A DNA stretch of 34,890 nucleotides from Mucilaginibacter sp. (GTDB lineage Bacteria > Bacteroidota > Bacteroidia > Sphingobacteriales > Sphingobacteriaceae), in assembly GCA_028287975.1 (NCBI GenBank), contig JAQBOP010000377.1, forward strand, positions 1 through 34,890, in the 5' to 3' direction. The notes beneath the pieces were generated by a model. That model had not been told where the DNA came from. It did not search any database and worked only from the letters and a program-made list of their open reading frames with translations. A program made the translations under genes and the position numbers. Below are positions 15,266 to 23,245 of the stretch, in pieces (the first letter of the stretch is position 1; every line of letters begins with the position of its first letter).

Positions 15266-15769
15266 TTAATATTTAATCCCAACCATCTTCATTACCAACC
15301 CCAACAACCATACAGGTGCTGTCAGCATAAATTTAAATTCGTCGGCGAAGGTGGGCTTTTTACCTTCTATGCGGTAGCCTATAAATTGGGCAACGTTTGC
15401 CATTACAAATATAAATATGCATACCTGGGGTAATAAGGCCCCTGATTTCTCCGCCGCCTGCACCTGTATAACTATGTATACCAACCCAAACAGCAGCAAC
15501 AACATGATATATGACAAAATGGGCGACAACTTCATGTAGTAATAAATGGTAAAAGCTATCAAAAACGATCCCCAGTTTAGAAAGCTAATGTATGGCCCCA
15601 AAAACTTAAATTGAGGAAACGATATCGACCACACAAATCCTACCACGCTAAATACAATTAACGGGATACAGATATAATTAACAATTCGGTTGGCCTGCTT
15701 TTGGTGAAAACCATCATATTGGTCAATGATGATATCGATGGGGCGTTTTTCGATCTTTTGATTCTTCAT
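15266..15769 (-). CDS. DUF962 (Mpo1/YGL010w-like) membrane protein lacking conserved histidines
   Basis: A 167-residue protein with four hydrophobic segments (about 30-50, 62-80, 85-103 and 112-132). IIIDQYDGFHQKQANRIVNYICIPLI and VAQFIGYRIEGKKPTF align with the DUF962 signatures. Family members usually read NRxxHxxGxP and QFIGHxxE; here the second histidine is N31 and the later one is Y132, while H22 is kept. Yeast Mpo1 of this family is an iron-dependent dioxygenase of 2-hydroxy fatty acids. The losses suggest this copy may not have that activity. Its start overlaps the stop of the HEAT-like gene (ATGA). Confidence 0.7.
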   Translation of the reverse strand: MKNQKIEKRPIDIIIDQYDGFHQKQANRIVNYICIPLIVFSVVGFVWSISFPQFKFLGPYISFLNWGSFLIAFTIYYYMKLSPILSYIMLLLLFGLVYIVIQVQAAEKSGALLPQVCIFIFVMANVAQFIGYRIEGKKPTFADEFKFMLTAPVWLLGLVMKMVGIKY

Positions 15770-16251
15770 GGTTTAATCCAAAATCGTTTGGCATTATAAG
15801 ATATTAGATATTCTTTGTCATTTGTATAGCTGCCGATAATAGCATTAGCTTTTACATTATTGAATTTCGATAAGTAATAAAATGCACTTATAATATCATA
15901 CTTATTTGTCATTTCATTAAACACCTTGATAGCAAGATCAACTAAATTAGAATCCTTATTTATTTCGTAGATGGATGATGTTACCACTAATCTATGCATC
16001 GGATAAGGTGGCCTATCTAATAGATCATATAATATAGGTAATGACCTAACCGATTTTAGATACGCTAAAGTTTCAACTATTAAAGCATCATGACTACCAT
16101 TGGAAAGTTTTTGAATTAAAGCATCCTCTATCAATCGTTTTGTAGCAATATCCAATTGGTCTATTATGATATCATTGCTAAAGCCCTCTCTATGTTCCCG
16201 GTCATTTTTCGGAATGATTTTGTTTACTAATTGTTCTATATCCAATTCCAT
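15766..16251 (-). CDS. Hypothetical HEAT-repeat-like protein
   Basis: A 161-residue soluble protein made almost wholly of helices. Segments such as NGSHDALIVETLAYLKSVRSLPILYDLLDRPP and DLAIKVFNEMTNK resemble HEAT or Armadillo repeats, which act as protein-binding scaffolds. No catalytic motif or signal peptide is seen. It lies just after the rny terminator and is translationally coupled by ATGA overlap to the DUF962 gene. It is AT-rich compared with its neighbours. Function is unknown. Confidence 0.65.
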   Translation of the reverse strand: MELDIEQLVNKIIPKNDREHREGFSNDIIIDQLDIATKRLIEDALIQKLSNGSHDALIVETLAYLKSVRSLPILYDLLDRPPYPMHRLVVTSSIYEINKDSNLVDLAIKVFNEMTNKYDIISAFYYLSKFNNVKANAIIGSYTNDKEYLISYNAKRFWIKP

Positions 16252-16280
16252 ATTATTAATATATAAATGTTATTTACTAA

Positions 16281-16306
16281 AAAAGCGACGGTTGCACGTC
16301 GCTTTT
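16281..16306 (-). terminator. Intrinsic terminator after rny
   Basis: Stem AAAAGCGACG (16281-16290) and CGTCGCTTTT (16297-16306) with a 6-nt loop lies 20 nt after the rny stop and before the HEAT-like gene. Confidence 0.88.
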
Positions 16307-16326
16307 GATTGTGTTACATTGGATAA

Positions 16327-17892
16327 TTACTTAGCAAACGCTACCGACCGGGTTTCCCTGATAACGGTAACTTTGATCTGGCCCGGATAGGTCATTTCTG
16401 TCTGGATCCGGTTGGAAATATCAGCAGCCAATATTTCAGATTGCGCATCGCTGATCTTTTCACTTTCAACCACAACACGCAACTCGCGGCCGGCCTGGAT
16501 AGCGAATGTTTTCTCGACACCCGGGTATGACATGGCCAGTTCTTCCAGTTCTTTTAAACGTTTGATATAGCTTTCAACCACCTCGCGACGTGCACCCGGG
16601 CGTGCGCCAGATATCGCATCGCAAACCTGTATGATCGGCGACAGCATGGAGGTCATTTCAACCTCGTCGTGGTGGGCGCCAATGGCGTTACAAACTTCTG
16701 GGTGTTCTTTATATTTCTCGGCCAATTGCATACCCAAAATAGCGTGTGGCAGTTCAGGATTATCATCAGGTACTTTACCAATATCATGCAGTAAGCCGGC
16801 ACGTTTGGCAAGTTTTACGTTCAAGCCCAGCTCGGCAGCCATAGTAGCGCAGAAGTTAGCTACCTCGCGCGAGTGCTGCAGCAGGTTTTGCCCGTATGAC
16901 GAGCGGTAGCGCATACGGCCCACCATACGGATCAGCTCTGGGTGCAAACCGGTAATCCCTAAGTCGATCACGGTACGCTCGCCTATCTCTACTATCTCTT
17001 CTTCAATTTGTTTCTTGGTTTTGGCAACGATCTCCTCGATACGTGCCGGATGGATCCGTCCGTCAGTCACCAAACGGTGCATAGCTAAACGGGCAATCTC
17101 GCGGCGTACCGGGTCAAAGCCCGAAAGGATGATGGCTTCAGGAGTATCATCTACAATTATCTCGATACCGGTAGCTGCTTCCAGCGCGCGGATGTTACGG
17201 CCCTCACGGCCAATAATACGGCCTTTTATCTCATCGTTTTCAATATTGAAAATAGAAACCGTATTCTCGATAGCACTTTCGGTAGCGGTACGCTGGATAG
17301 TTTGGATCACAATTTTCTTAGCCTCTTTAGTAGCGGTAAGCTTAGCTTCGTCTACAATATCCTTGATCTGCGCCATTGCTTTTGATCGGGCATCTTCGCG
17401 CAGGTTATCTATCAACTGGTTCTTGGCGTCCTCGGCCGAAAGGCCTGCAATACTTTCCAACTGAGTTACGTGCTGGTTCTTTAACGCGTCAACTTCTTCC
17501 TGTTTTTTTACCACGATATCAGTTTGGCGTTCCAGGTTTTGCTTAGCTTTATCCAGTTCGCCCTCTTTACGTGTAAGATTCTCTAATTTTGAATTGTAAG
17601 ACTGTTCTTTTTGTTTAATGCCGTTTTCGCGTTGGTTTACTTCATTGTTCCTGCCGTTTACTTCCTGCTCATGCTCGGCTTTCATTTGTAAAAAGCGCTC
17701 TTTAGCTTCAAGCAATTTGTTTTTTCTTAGTATTTCAGCATCGTTCTCGGCATCCTTAAGGATCTTCTTTACTTTATTTTGCGCATGGGCTTCCTGGTCT
17801 TTAAAAAGCTTACGCAGCAGGAAACGCCCTATGACGATCCCCGTTGGGATGCCCGCGAGCAGCCCGATAATTATGTATAATATTGCATTCAT
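16327..17892 (-). CDS. rny: Ribonuclease Y
   Basis: The 521-residue membrane-anchored endoribonuclease initiates mRNA decay. An N-terminal membrane helix (about 3-24) is followed by a long coiled coil rich in Lys, Glu and Gln (about 30-200). The KH domain carries [26 protein letters not shown]. The HD domain has [19 protein letters not shown], then the metal-binding LLHDIGK and [10 protein letters not shown]. Length and domain order fit the family. It is downstream of zapA and the 6S-like RNA, and ends at a good terminator. Confidence 0.96.
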   Translation of the reverse strand: MNAILYIIIGLLAGIPTGIVIGRFLLRKLFKDQEAHAQNKVKKILKDAENDAEILRKNKLLEAKERFLQMKAEHEQEVNGRNNEVNQRENGIKQKEQSYNSKLENLTRKEGELDKAKQNLERQTDIVVKKQEEVDALKNQHVTQLESIAGLSAEDAKNQLIDNLREDARSKAMAQIKDIVDEAKLTATKEAKKIVIQTIQRTATESAIENTVSIFNIENDEIKGRIIGREGRNIRALEAATGIEIIVDDTPEAIILSGFDPVRREIARLAMHRLVTDGRIHPARIEEIVAKTKKQIEEEIVEIGERTVIDLGITGLHPELIRMVGRMRYRSSYGQNLLQHSREVANFCATMAAELGLNVKLAKRAGLLHDIGKVPDDNPELPHAILGMQLAEKYKEHPEVCNAIGAHHDEVEMTSMLSPIIQVCDAISGARPGARREVVESYIKRLKELEELAMSYPGVEKTFAIQAGRELRVVVESEKISDAQSEILAADISNRIQTEMTYPGQIKVTVIRETRSVAFAK

Positions 17893-17922
17893 TTTGTATT
17901 AGGTTATTGTTAGGTATATAAT

Positions 17923-18092
17923 AAAAAAAACCGCGACTAAATTTTACGTTACATGTATTTTAAAAACTTCGTTACAGATATTTTTAGAATCATGGGTTAC
18001 CGTTAAACATCACGAGTAACGCACGCCTCCTTGATCCGTAGATATTGAAGTGTTAAGTTTTTAATAGTGAAACATAAAATTTAACCGCGGTT
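17923..18092 (-). ncRNA. ssrS: 6S RNA (6S-Flavo type), between zapA and rny
   Basis: On the minus strand this gap folds into one long rod. The closing helix pairs 18075-18092 (AACCGCGGTTAAATTTTA) with 17929-17946 over 18 bp including G-U pairs. A second helix pairs 18055-18064 (TTAAAAACTT) with 17960-17969. A bubble of 17 nt per side follows (18038-18054 and 17970-17986). An apical arm starts GGATCA (18037-18032) with TGATTC (17992-17987), and the 3' end is a run of eight T after CGCGG. This matches 6S RNA, which mimics an open promoter and traps RNA polymerase in stationary phase. Synteny with zapA is also seen for ssrS in proteobacteria. Not verified with a covariance model. Confidence 0.8.
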
Positions 18093-18212
18093 AAATCTTA
18101 ATTGGCTCGTTTTAAGCTTAAAGCGAAAAGACCAAAGCGAAAAGCGCCTGTATGTTGGCTGCTTTAAGCTTTATGCTTTCACCTTTTAGCTATATTTTAA
18201 AGAACGTTATTA

Positions 18213-18503
18213 CTATTTTGAAAAAAAATCGGACAATAAATGATCTAACTGATAAACCTTGTCTGTTACTTCTGAATCCTCAACCGTAACCTTTTTCTCT
18301 GCCTTTAATGATGATGTTGCGTAATGCAACACGCTCATTGCCAACAAATACTGATTATCCCTAACCGCATAATTTTCCTGGTATTCTTTTATACGGTCGT
18401 TTATCAACTTCGCTGCCCTGCGTATTATTTCTTCCTCTTCCATGTTTACCTTTAAGGGGTAAACTCTATCAGCAATATTTATTTTTATTGAGATTTCTCC
18501 CAT
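18213..18503 (-). CDS. zapA: Cell division protein ZapA
   Basis: A 96-residue protein beginning MGEISIKINIADRVYPLKV and continuing EEEEIIRRAAKLINDRIKEY, then a C-terminal coiled coil. This is the ZapA pattern: a small domain plus coiled coil that bundles FtsZ filaments at the division site. It follows a small coiled-coil gene and precedes the 6S-like RNA. It ends with TAG followed by two TAA codons. Confidence 0.93.
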   Translation of the reverse strand: MGEISIKINIADRVYPLKVNMEEEEIIRRAAKLINDRIKEYQENYAVRDNQYLLAMSVLHYATSSLKAEKKVTVEDSEVTDKVYQLDHLLSDFFSK

Positions 18504-18525
18504 TTGAGCTTGTTCACTTTACGTA

Positions 18526-18813
18526 TTACTTTTTAAGTAATACAATGCACTTATCTATTTCTTGCACAAATTCGTTAATTTTTTGTTTAATGTCAACACT
18601 TTTTTCATTTGTTTCAGAAAAAGATTTAGCCAGCTTCACTGCACGCATCTTTTCGTCCAGCTCTTTTGTCTTATTCTTACTCGCATTTAAAGCAACTGAC
18701 AGACTTTCATTTTCCAGTTTCAGCAAATCGTTCTCTTCCTGCAAAGCAGCACAAAGCTCGATCAAACGCCGGGTTTTATCGATTACATTGTTTAACTGAC
18801 TTGCTGTACTCAT
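18526..18813 (-). CDS. Small coiled-coil protein upstream of zapA
   Basis: A 95-residue protein that is nearly all heptad coiled coil (LIELCAALQEENDLLKLENE and LDEKMRAVKLAKSF). It has no signal peptide or membrane segment. Its position 22 nt upstream of zapA suggests a role in division like ZapB, but sequence identity with ZapB is not evident. The 86 nt between it and pheT is AT-rich with repeated GTTGATTAAGTT-like words. Confidence 0.75.
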   Translation of the reverse strand: MSTASQLNNVIDKTRRLIELCAALQEENDLLKLENESLSVALNASKNKTKELDEKMRAVKLAKSFSETNEKSVDIKQKINEFVQEIDKCIVLLKK

Positions 18814-18899
18814 GTTGTTTTAGTTGATTTTGTTGATTAAGTTAAGTGTTGATCAAGTTTGGTTAAATATAACTACTCCCCTAATCAACTACTCACCCC

Positions 18900-21299
18900 T
18901 CACTTCCTTATCTCTGCACCCGCTTCTTTCTCTAAGTTATAAATTAATTTTTGCATGATGGCATCTATCGTTTTGTCGGTTAGCGTTTTTTCCGTGTCCT
19001 GGATAATAAAGCTTAGCGCGTATGATTTCTTGCCGGCCGGCAACTTGTCGCCTTCGTACACGTCAAATACGTTCACCTCTTTTAGCAGTTTGCGCTCTGT
19101 GCGTTGCGCTATCTGCTTTAACTGGCCAAACGACACGGCTTTATCTATCAGCATGGACAGGTCGCGCTTTACGGCCGGGAACTTAGATATGTCCTGGTAA
19201 ACGATCTTGTTCTTTTTAACGATCTGCATCAGCTGGTCAAAGCTAAAGTCGGCATAAAAGACTTCCTTGTCCACATCGGCTTTTTTCAAAGCCTCTTTGG
19301 CAACGGCACCGAATTTTACCAGGGTCTTATTGTTCTTGTTATAGTTTAAACCATAGGCCATTTTTTTGCAGGTGCAATCTTCAACTATTACGTCAATAAT
19401 ATTCAGTTTTTGCAGGATGCCGTCAACAATCGCCTTTAAATTGTAAAAAGTGGCAGATGTGGCTTTTTGATTCCATTGTGCCGATGCGGTGGCGCCGCTC
19501 ATAAAAATAGCGAAGCGCTGGCTCTCGGTATATTTATCATCGGTAACACTATAAACTTTGCCGAACTCGTAAAACTTGATATCCGCGTTCTGGCGGTTCT
19601 GGTTGTAGGCGATAGCCTCCAGGCCGGAGTACAGCATGGTCTGGCGCATTACATCAAGGTCAGAGCTTAGCGGGTTCAGTATTTTAACTGCCGACTCCAG
19701 CTTATCCGAATAAGCCGATTTGGTGAGCGAGTTAGACATGATCTCGTTAAAACCATTGGCGGTTAACAGGTCGCTTAACAGGTTTTGCACGGTATCTTTC
19801 TCAGGCCTTGGCGACGCGCTAAGCGACGCACGTACCTGCGTTGGAATATAGATATTATTATAACCATAAATACGCAGGATCTCTTCTATCACGTCCACAT
19901 CGCGGGTTACGTCGACACGGTAAGGCGGCACTTTCAGGATCAGGCCGTCGGCCGATTCACTAACGATCTGTATATCCAATGCCTTAATGATATTCTTGAT
20001 CTCTTCGTGCGGGATAACTTGGCCTATCAAACGGTGAACGTTGTGATATTTCAAGTCGACATCAAACGGCGCTACCGGGTTTGGGTACAGGTCGGTGATG
20101 TTTGATGATATAGAACCGCCGGCAATCTCCTTGATCAGCAAAGCCGCGCGTTTCAGGGCGAAGATCACCATATCCGGGTCGGTGCCACGCTCAAAGCGGA
20201 AAGACGAGTCTGTTTTCAAGCCATGCCTTTTAGCCGTTTTGCGCACAGACACCGCGTTGAAGTAAGCGCTCTCGAGGAAAATATTTTTAGTGGTAGCCTT
20301 AACGCCCGAATCGATGCCGCCAAATACACCGGCAATAACCATAGGCACCTCTGCGTCGCAGATCATCAGGTCGTCGGCAGATAGTTTGCGTTCTACGTCG
20401 TCAAGGGTTTTGAATAAGGTGCCCTCAATGGCATTTTTAACAATTACCTTGTTACCTCTGATCGTATCCGCGTCAAAAGCGTGCAAAGGCTGGCCAAGGT
20501 CATGCAGTACATAATTGGTAGCATCAACCACGTTATTGATAGAACGTACGCCAATAACCGCCAACCGCTCTTTTAACCATTGCGGCGATTCTTTAACCTC
20601 GATACCCGAAATGGTAAGCCCGGCATAACGCGGGGCGGCAGCTTCATTCTCTACCACAACTTCAATAGGTCGGTCGGTATTGTCTATCTTAAATGCAGAC
20701 ACATCGGGTTTGGTAATACCAATCTTCAGGAAAGCGGCAATATCACGGGCAGTACCTAAATGCGATACCGCGTCGGCACGGTTGGGGGTTAACCCTATCT
20801 CGTACATGTAATCGTCAGATACATTAAAGTAGTCTTTAGCCGGGGTGCCTACTTTGGCATCGTCAGCCAAAACCATAATACCGGCATGGTCAGTACCCAG
20901 GCCTATCTCGTCTTCGGCGCAGATCATCCCCTGCGAAACCTCACCACGGATCTTTGATTCTTTGATCAGGAACGGTTCGCCGGTGACAGGGTGTACCGTA
21001 GTGCCAACTGTAGCCACAACTACCTTTTGGCCTGCGGCGACATTAGCCGCGCCGCAAACAATTTGCAGGTCTTCTGCCCCGCCAACGTCAACTTTGGTAA
21101 CTTTAAGGCGGTCGGCGTTGGGGTGTTGGGCGGTTTCTTTAACGTAGCCAATCACCAGGCCTTCTAAACCGCCTGGTATGGCTTGTACTTTCTCCACGCT
21201 CTCCACCTCTAAACCGGTACCGGTTAATATGGTCGAAATTTCTTCGGGAGTTTTATTGGTATTAATAAATTCTTTTAGCCAATTATAGGATATCTTCAT
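18900..21299 (-). CDS. pheT: Phenylalanyl-tRNA synthetase beta subunit
   Basis: The 799-residue subunit binds and edits tRNA-Phe. The N-terminus MKISYNWLKEFINTNKTPEE is typical. An EMAP/tRNA-binding domain covers about 40-150 (IVCGAANVAAGQKVVVA), then the B3/B4 editing and B5 domains (SFRFERGTDPDMV; RDVDVIEEILRIYGYNNI). The FDX-ACB anticodon-binding domain is at the C-terminus (SKFPAVKRDLSMLID). Length fits the family. pheS is not in the window, so the two subunits are unlinked, as in many Bacteroidota. Confidence 0.97.
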   Translation of the reverse strand: MKISYNWLKEFINTNKTPEEISTILTGTGLEVESVEKVQAIPGGLEGLVIGYVKETAQHPNADRLKVTKVDVGGAEDLQIVCGAANVAAGQKVVVATVGTTVHPVTGEPFLIKESKIRGEVSQGMICAEDEIGLGTDHAGIMVLADDAKVGTPAKDYFNVSDDYMYEIGLTPNRADAVSHLGTARDIAAFLKIGITKPDVSAFKIDNTDRPIEVVVENEAAAPRYAGLTISGIEVKESPQWLKERLAVIGVRSINNVVDATNYVLHDLGQPLHAFDADTIRGNKVIVKNAIEGTLFKTLDDVERKLSADDLMICDAEVPMVIAGVFGGIDSGVKATTKNIFLESAYFNAVSVRKTAKRHGLKTDSSFRFERGTDPDMVIFALKRAALLIKEIAGGSISSNITDLYPNPVAPFDVDLKYHNVHRLIGQVIPHEEIKNIIKALDIQIVSESADGLILKVPPYRVDVTRDVDVIEEILRIYGYNNIYIPTQVRASLSASPRPEKDTVQNLLSDLLTANGFNEIMSNSLTKSAYSDKLESAVKILNPLSSDLDVMRQTMLYSGLEAIAYNQNRQNADIKFYEFGKVYSVTDDKYTESQRFAIFMSGATASAQWNQKATSATFYNLKAIVDGILQKLNIIDVIVEDCTCKKMAYGLNYNKNNKTLVKFGAVAKEALKKADVDKEVFYADFSFDQLMQIVKKNKIVYQDISKFPAVKRDLSMLIDKAVSFGQLKQIAQRTERKLLKEVNVFDVYEGDKLPAGKKSYALSFIIQDTEKTLTDKTIDAIMQKLIYNLEKEAGAEIRK

Positions 21300-21392
21300 T
21301 ATAACGAAACGATAATGGGCAAAGATACAATTTAAGGTAAAAGGTGAAAGCTAAAAGGTTAAAGGCTTTTAAGTAATTATTTATAAGACTGT

Positions 21393-21490
21393 TTGTTTCA
21401 CGCGAGTGTGTAATAGATGAAACAAGATTTTGAGCTAAATTTTTGTCTCTCAGCGATTTGTTAAAAATCGGTGAAACAGAATGAAACAAG
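21393..21490. repeat. Dispersed TTGTTTCAC palindromic repeat, copy 2
   Basis: It shares TTGTTTCACGCGAGTGTG, TGAAACAAGATTT and AAAAATCGGTGAAACA/ATGAAACAAG with the copy at 6829-6935, while the middle has diverged. It lies between the pheT start and the Fic stop. The rest of this 209-nt gap is low-complexity AAGGTGAAAGCTAAAAGG sequence. Confidence 0.75.
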
Positions 21491-21508
21491 ATCACTGACA
21501 ATTTTGCC

Positions 21509-22615
21509 CTACTGGTGCGTCCCGATTAACGCATAGGTGGTATTTCGTCCGCCGCCGGGCTCTTTTTCTAATATGCCTTTTTCTATCAGGTCTTGTATAT
21601 CTCTTAACGCGGTATCCGGCGAGCTCTTTGTGATCTTAGCCCATTTAGTACTGGTTAGCTTCCCATAAAATTCATCGAGCAACACACCGACCATATATTG
21701 CTGACGGCTATTTAACGCAATTTCGCGGTTCTTTTCCCAAAACCGGGCCCTGTTTACAACGGCGGATAATGTCTCTTCCGTATGATCCATGGCATGAAAT
21801 AAGCAATCTAAAAACCAGGTTAACCATGGAGTGATATCAAGGCCGCCTTTTTGCGTTTGCTCCAGCATATCATAATAGGCCACTTTTTCCCGTAATATTT
21901 GAGCTGACATACTATAAAAACGCTGGGGCGTTCCATCAGCGCGGGCAAGCTGCATATCGGTAATTGCCCGGGCGATACGGCCGTTACCATCATCAAACGG
22001 ATGTATGGTTACAAACCATAAATGCGCTATTGCTGCTTTCAATACCGCATCGGTAGTGGGTTCGGCATTAAACCAATTTAAAAATAAGTCCATTTCAGCA
22101 GACAGCCGCTCTGCTCTGGGTGCTTCAAAGTGGATTTTCTCTTTACCTATTGGGCCCGAAACAACTTGCATTGGCCCGGCTTGCGGCGTACGCCAATCGG
22201 CAACTGTGATTTTTTGCATGCCACTTCTGCCTGTTGGGAACAAAGCCGCGTGCCAATCGAACAGACGATCTGCGGTTAGATCATGCGTGTATCGTTGGGT
22301 TGCATCCAGCATCATTTCAACCACCCCGTCTACATTCCGGTCAACAGGCACGGCTCCTGCAAGTTCTATACCCAGCCTGCGGGCTATCGAAGATCTTACC
22401 TGGTCTGTATTCAATTTTTCGCCCTCTATTTCGCTTGATTTGGTAACGTCCAATGTCAAAGTATCCAACACCGCATTCTCCTGTAGCTTAAAACCAGCCG
22501 AACTCATTAACCCCAATATCCGCCCCTGCCGATGTCGCACTTCGCCCAAACGGACCAGTATCGCTTCGGTATCCCAGGTAAATGACGGCCAACCTTTTAA
22601 TTGATATATATACAT
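21509..22615 (-). CDS. Fic-domain protein with C-terminal winged helix
   Basis: A DUF4172-like N-terminal region (MYIYQLKGWPSFTWD) is followed by the inhibitory-helix motif SSEIEG ([S/T]xxxE[G/N]) about 60 residues in, the central Fic motif HPFDDGNGRIAR (catalytic His 205 from this start), and a C-terminal winged-helix region (TSTKWAKITKSSPDTALRDI). Fic enzymes transfer AMP from ATP to protein hydroxyl groups; the N-terminal inhibitory helix marks class II, which is self-inhibited. An ATG 30 nt upstream (22645) also gives an in-frame start with a duplicated MYIY. I prefer 22615 because MYIYQLKGWPSFTW fits family N-termini. Palindromes around the start suggest autoregulation. Confidence 0.9.
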   Translation of the reverse strand: MYIYQLKGWPSFTWDTEAILVRLGEVRHRQGRILGLMSSAGFKLQENAVLDTLTLDVTKSSEIEGEKLNTDQVRSSIARRLGIELAGAVPVDRNVDGVVEMMLDATQRYTHDLTADRLFDWHAALFPTGRSGMQKITVADWRTPQAGPMQVVSGPIGKEKIHFEAPRAERLSAEMDLFLNWFNAEPTTDAVLKAAIAHLWFVTIHPFDDGNGRIARAITDMQLARADGTPQRFYSMSAQILREKVAYYDMLEQTQKGGLDITPWLTWFLDCLFHAMDHTEETLSAVVNRARFWEKNREIALNSRQQYMVGVLLDEFYGKLTSTKWAKITKSSPDTALRDIQDLIEKGILEKEPGGGRNTTYALIGTHQ

Positions 22616-22620
22616 ATTCT

Positions 22621-22668
22621 CCGCAATAATGCGGTAAATATACATATCTTTCTCCGCAAATTTGCGGA
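22621..22668 (-). promoter_or_regulatory. Tandem palindromic operators at the fic start
   Basis: Two palindromes, CCGCAATAATGCGG (22621-22634) and TCCGCAAATTTGCGGA (22653-22668), have centres 33 bp apart. On the minus strand each is followed by GGAGAA and an ATGTATAT start, and a half-site CTCCGC lies at 22685-22690. This looks like a duplicated operator/start unit. Binding by the Fic winged helix is inferred only. Confidence 0.65.
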
Positions 22669-22744
22669 TTATAAAGGATTTATTCTCCGCATCCCGTTAA
22701 ATTGTATCGGAATAGCTATGATCAGCTTAATCCTTTCAAGATCG

Positions 22745-23164
22745 TTAATTTAAAGGCAAGGTTTCTACGGGTACGTCCCAATGTGAAATTACCAGTTCAA
22801 AGCGGTGCTGTTCGGCTTTCGAATATGCTTCCGCGTCCGGAAACAATTGCTTTTTAAAGGGATCTACAATACTGTAATCCAATGCCAGGTGTTCTGTCTT
22901 GAAAGTAATAGCTACCTTAAAATCCCAGCGGGTATCTTCGCCGCTATGGATGACGGGTGTTTCCGCGCGGATACTTAATATGTCGCCTTTTTCCTGTAAC
23001 TTTTTCAGCAAGGGATAATGGTTCTTTTTCCAAAGCGTGATAAACTCATCGGAATAGCCCTATTTTACTTTATAATAACTTTCAATAGTTAATGGCTTAC
23101 CGCCTTGCGCAAAAAGTGTTATATTGCTAATAAGCAGGCACCATATAATAAATAACTTTTTCAT
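22745..23164 (-). pseudogene. Exported protein gene interrupted by one in-frame amber codon
   Basis: An open frame from ATG 23164 to the stop at 22745 is broken once, by TAG at 23060-23062 (codon 35). The first part is a signal peptide (MKKLFIIWCLLISNITLFA, likely cut before QGGK). The frame resumes GYSDEFITLWKKNHYPLLKK and runs to the natural end VETLPLN. The context KVK-stop-GYSDEF suggests a Trp codon TGG changed to TAG, but no homologue was checked. The family is not recognised. The start codon lies 1 nt beyond the tRNA-Cys 3' end, so the mRNA would be the trailer of the tRNA transcript. An internal ATG at 23011 would yield only 88 residues without export. Confidence 0.72.
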
Positions 23165-23165
23165 G

Positions 23166-23237
23166 AGGTGTGAGGGCGGGATCGAACCGCCGTTGAAGGT
23201 TTTGCAGACCTCCGCCTAACCACTCGGCCACTCCACC
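23166..23237 (-). tRNA. tRNA-Cys (anticodon GCA) with a bulged acceptor stem
   Basis: The cloverleaf has anticodon stem GAGGT/ACCTT around loop CTGCAAA, T-arm GGCGG-TTCGATC-CCGCC and D-arm GCC/GGC. The 5' acceptor strand is GGTGGAG, but the 3' strand reads CTCACACC instead of CTCCACC. One extra A therefore bulges in the acceptor helix. No CCA is encoded. It begins 8 nt after the cysteine desulfurase stop codon on the same strand. The bulge may be real, tolerated, or a sequence error. Confidence 0.88.
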
Positions 23238-23245
23238 TTATTTTG

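Noticed and set aside
17015..17464. A 149-codon plus-strand frame opposite rny
   Set aside because: Antisense to the KH region of RNase Y; Ser/Arg/Ile-rich, typical of shadow frames.
22005..22604. A 199-codon open frame on the plus strand inside fic
   Set aside because: It is antisense to a well-supported Fic protein, with serine-rich low-complexity translation and no motif. It is an antisense shadow.
23060..23062. TAG reassigned as a sense codon (pyrrolysine or amber suppression)
   Set aside because: Several intact genes end naturally at TAG, such as zapA and fic, and no suppressor tRNA is visible. Nonsense mutation or sequence error is simpler.
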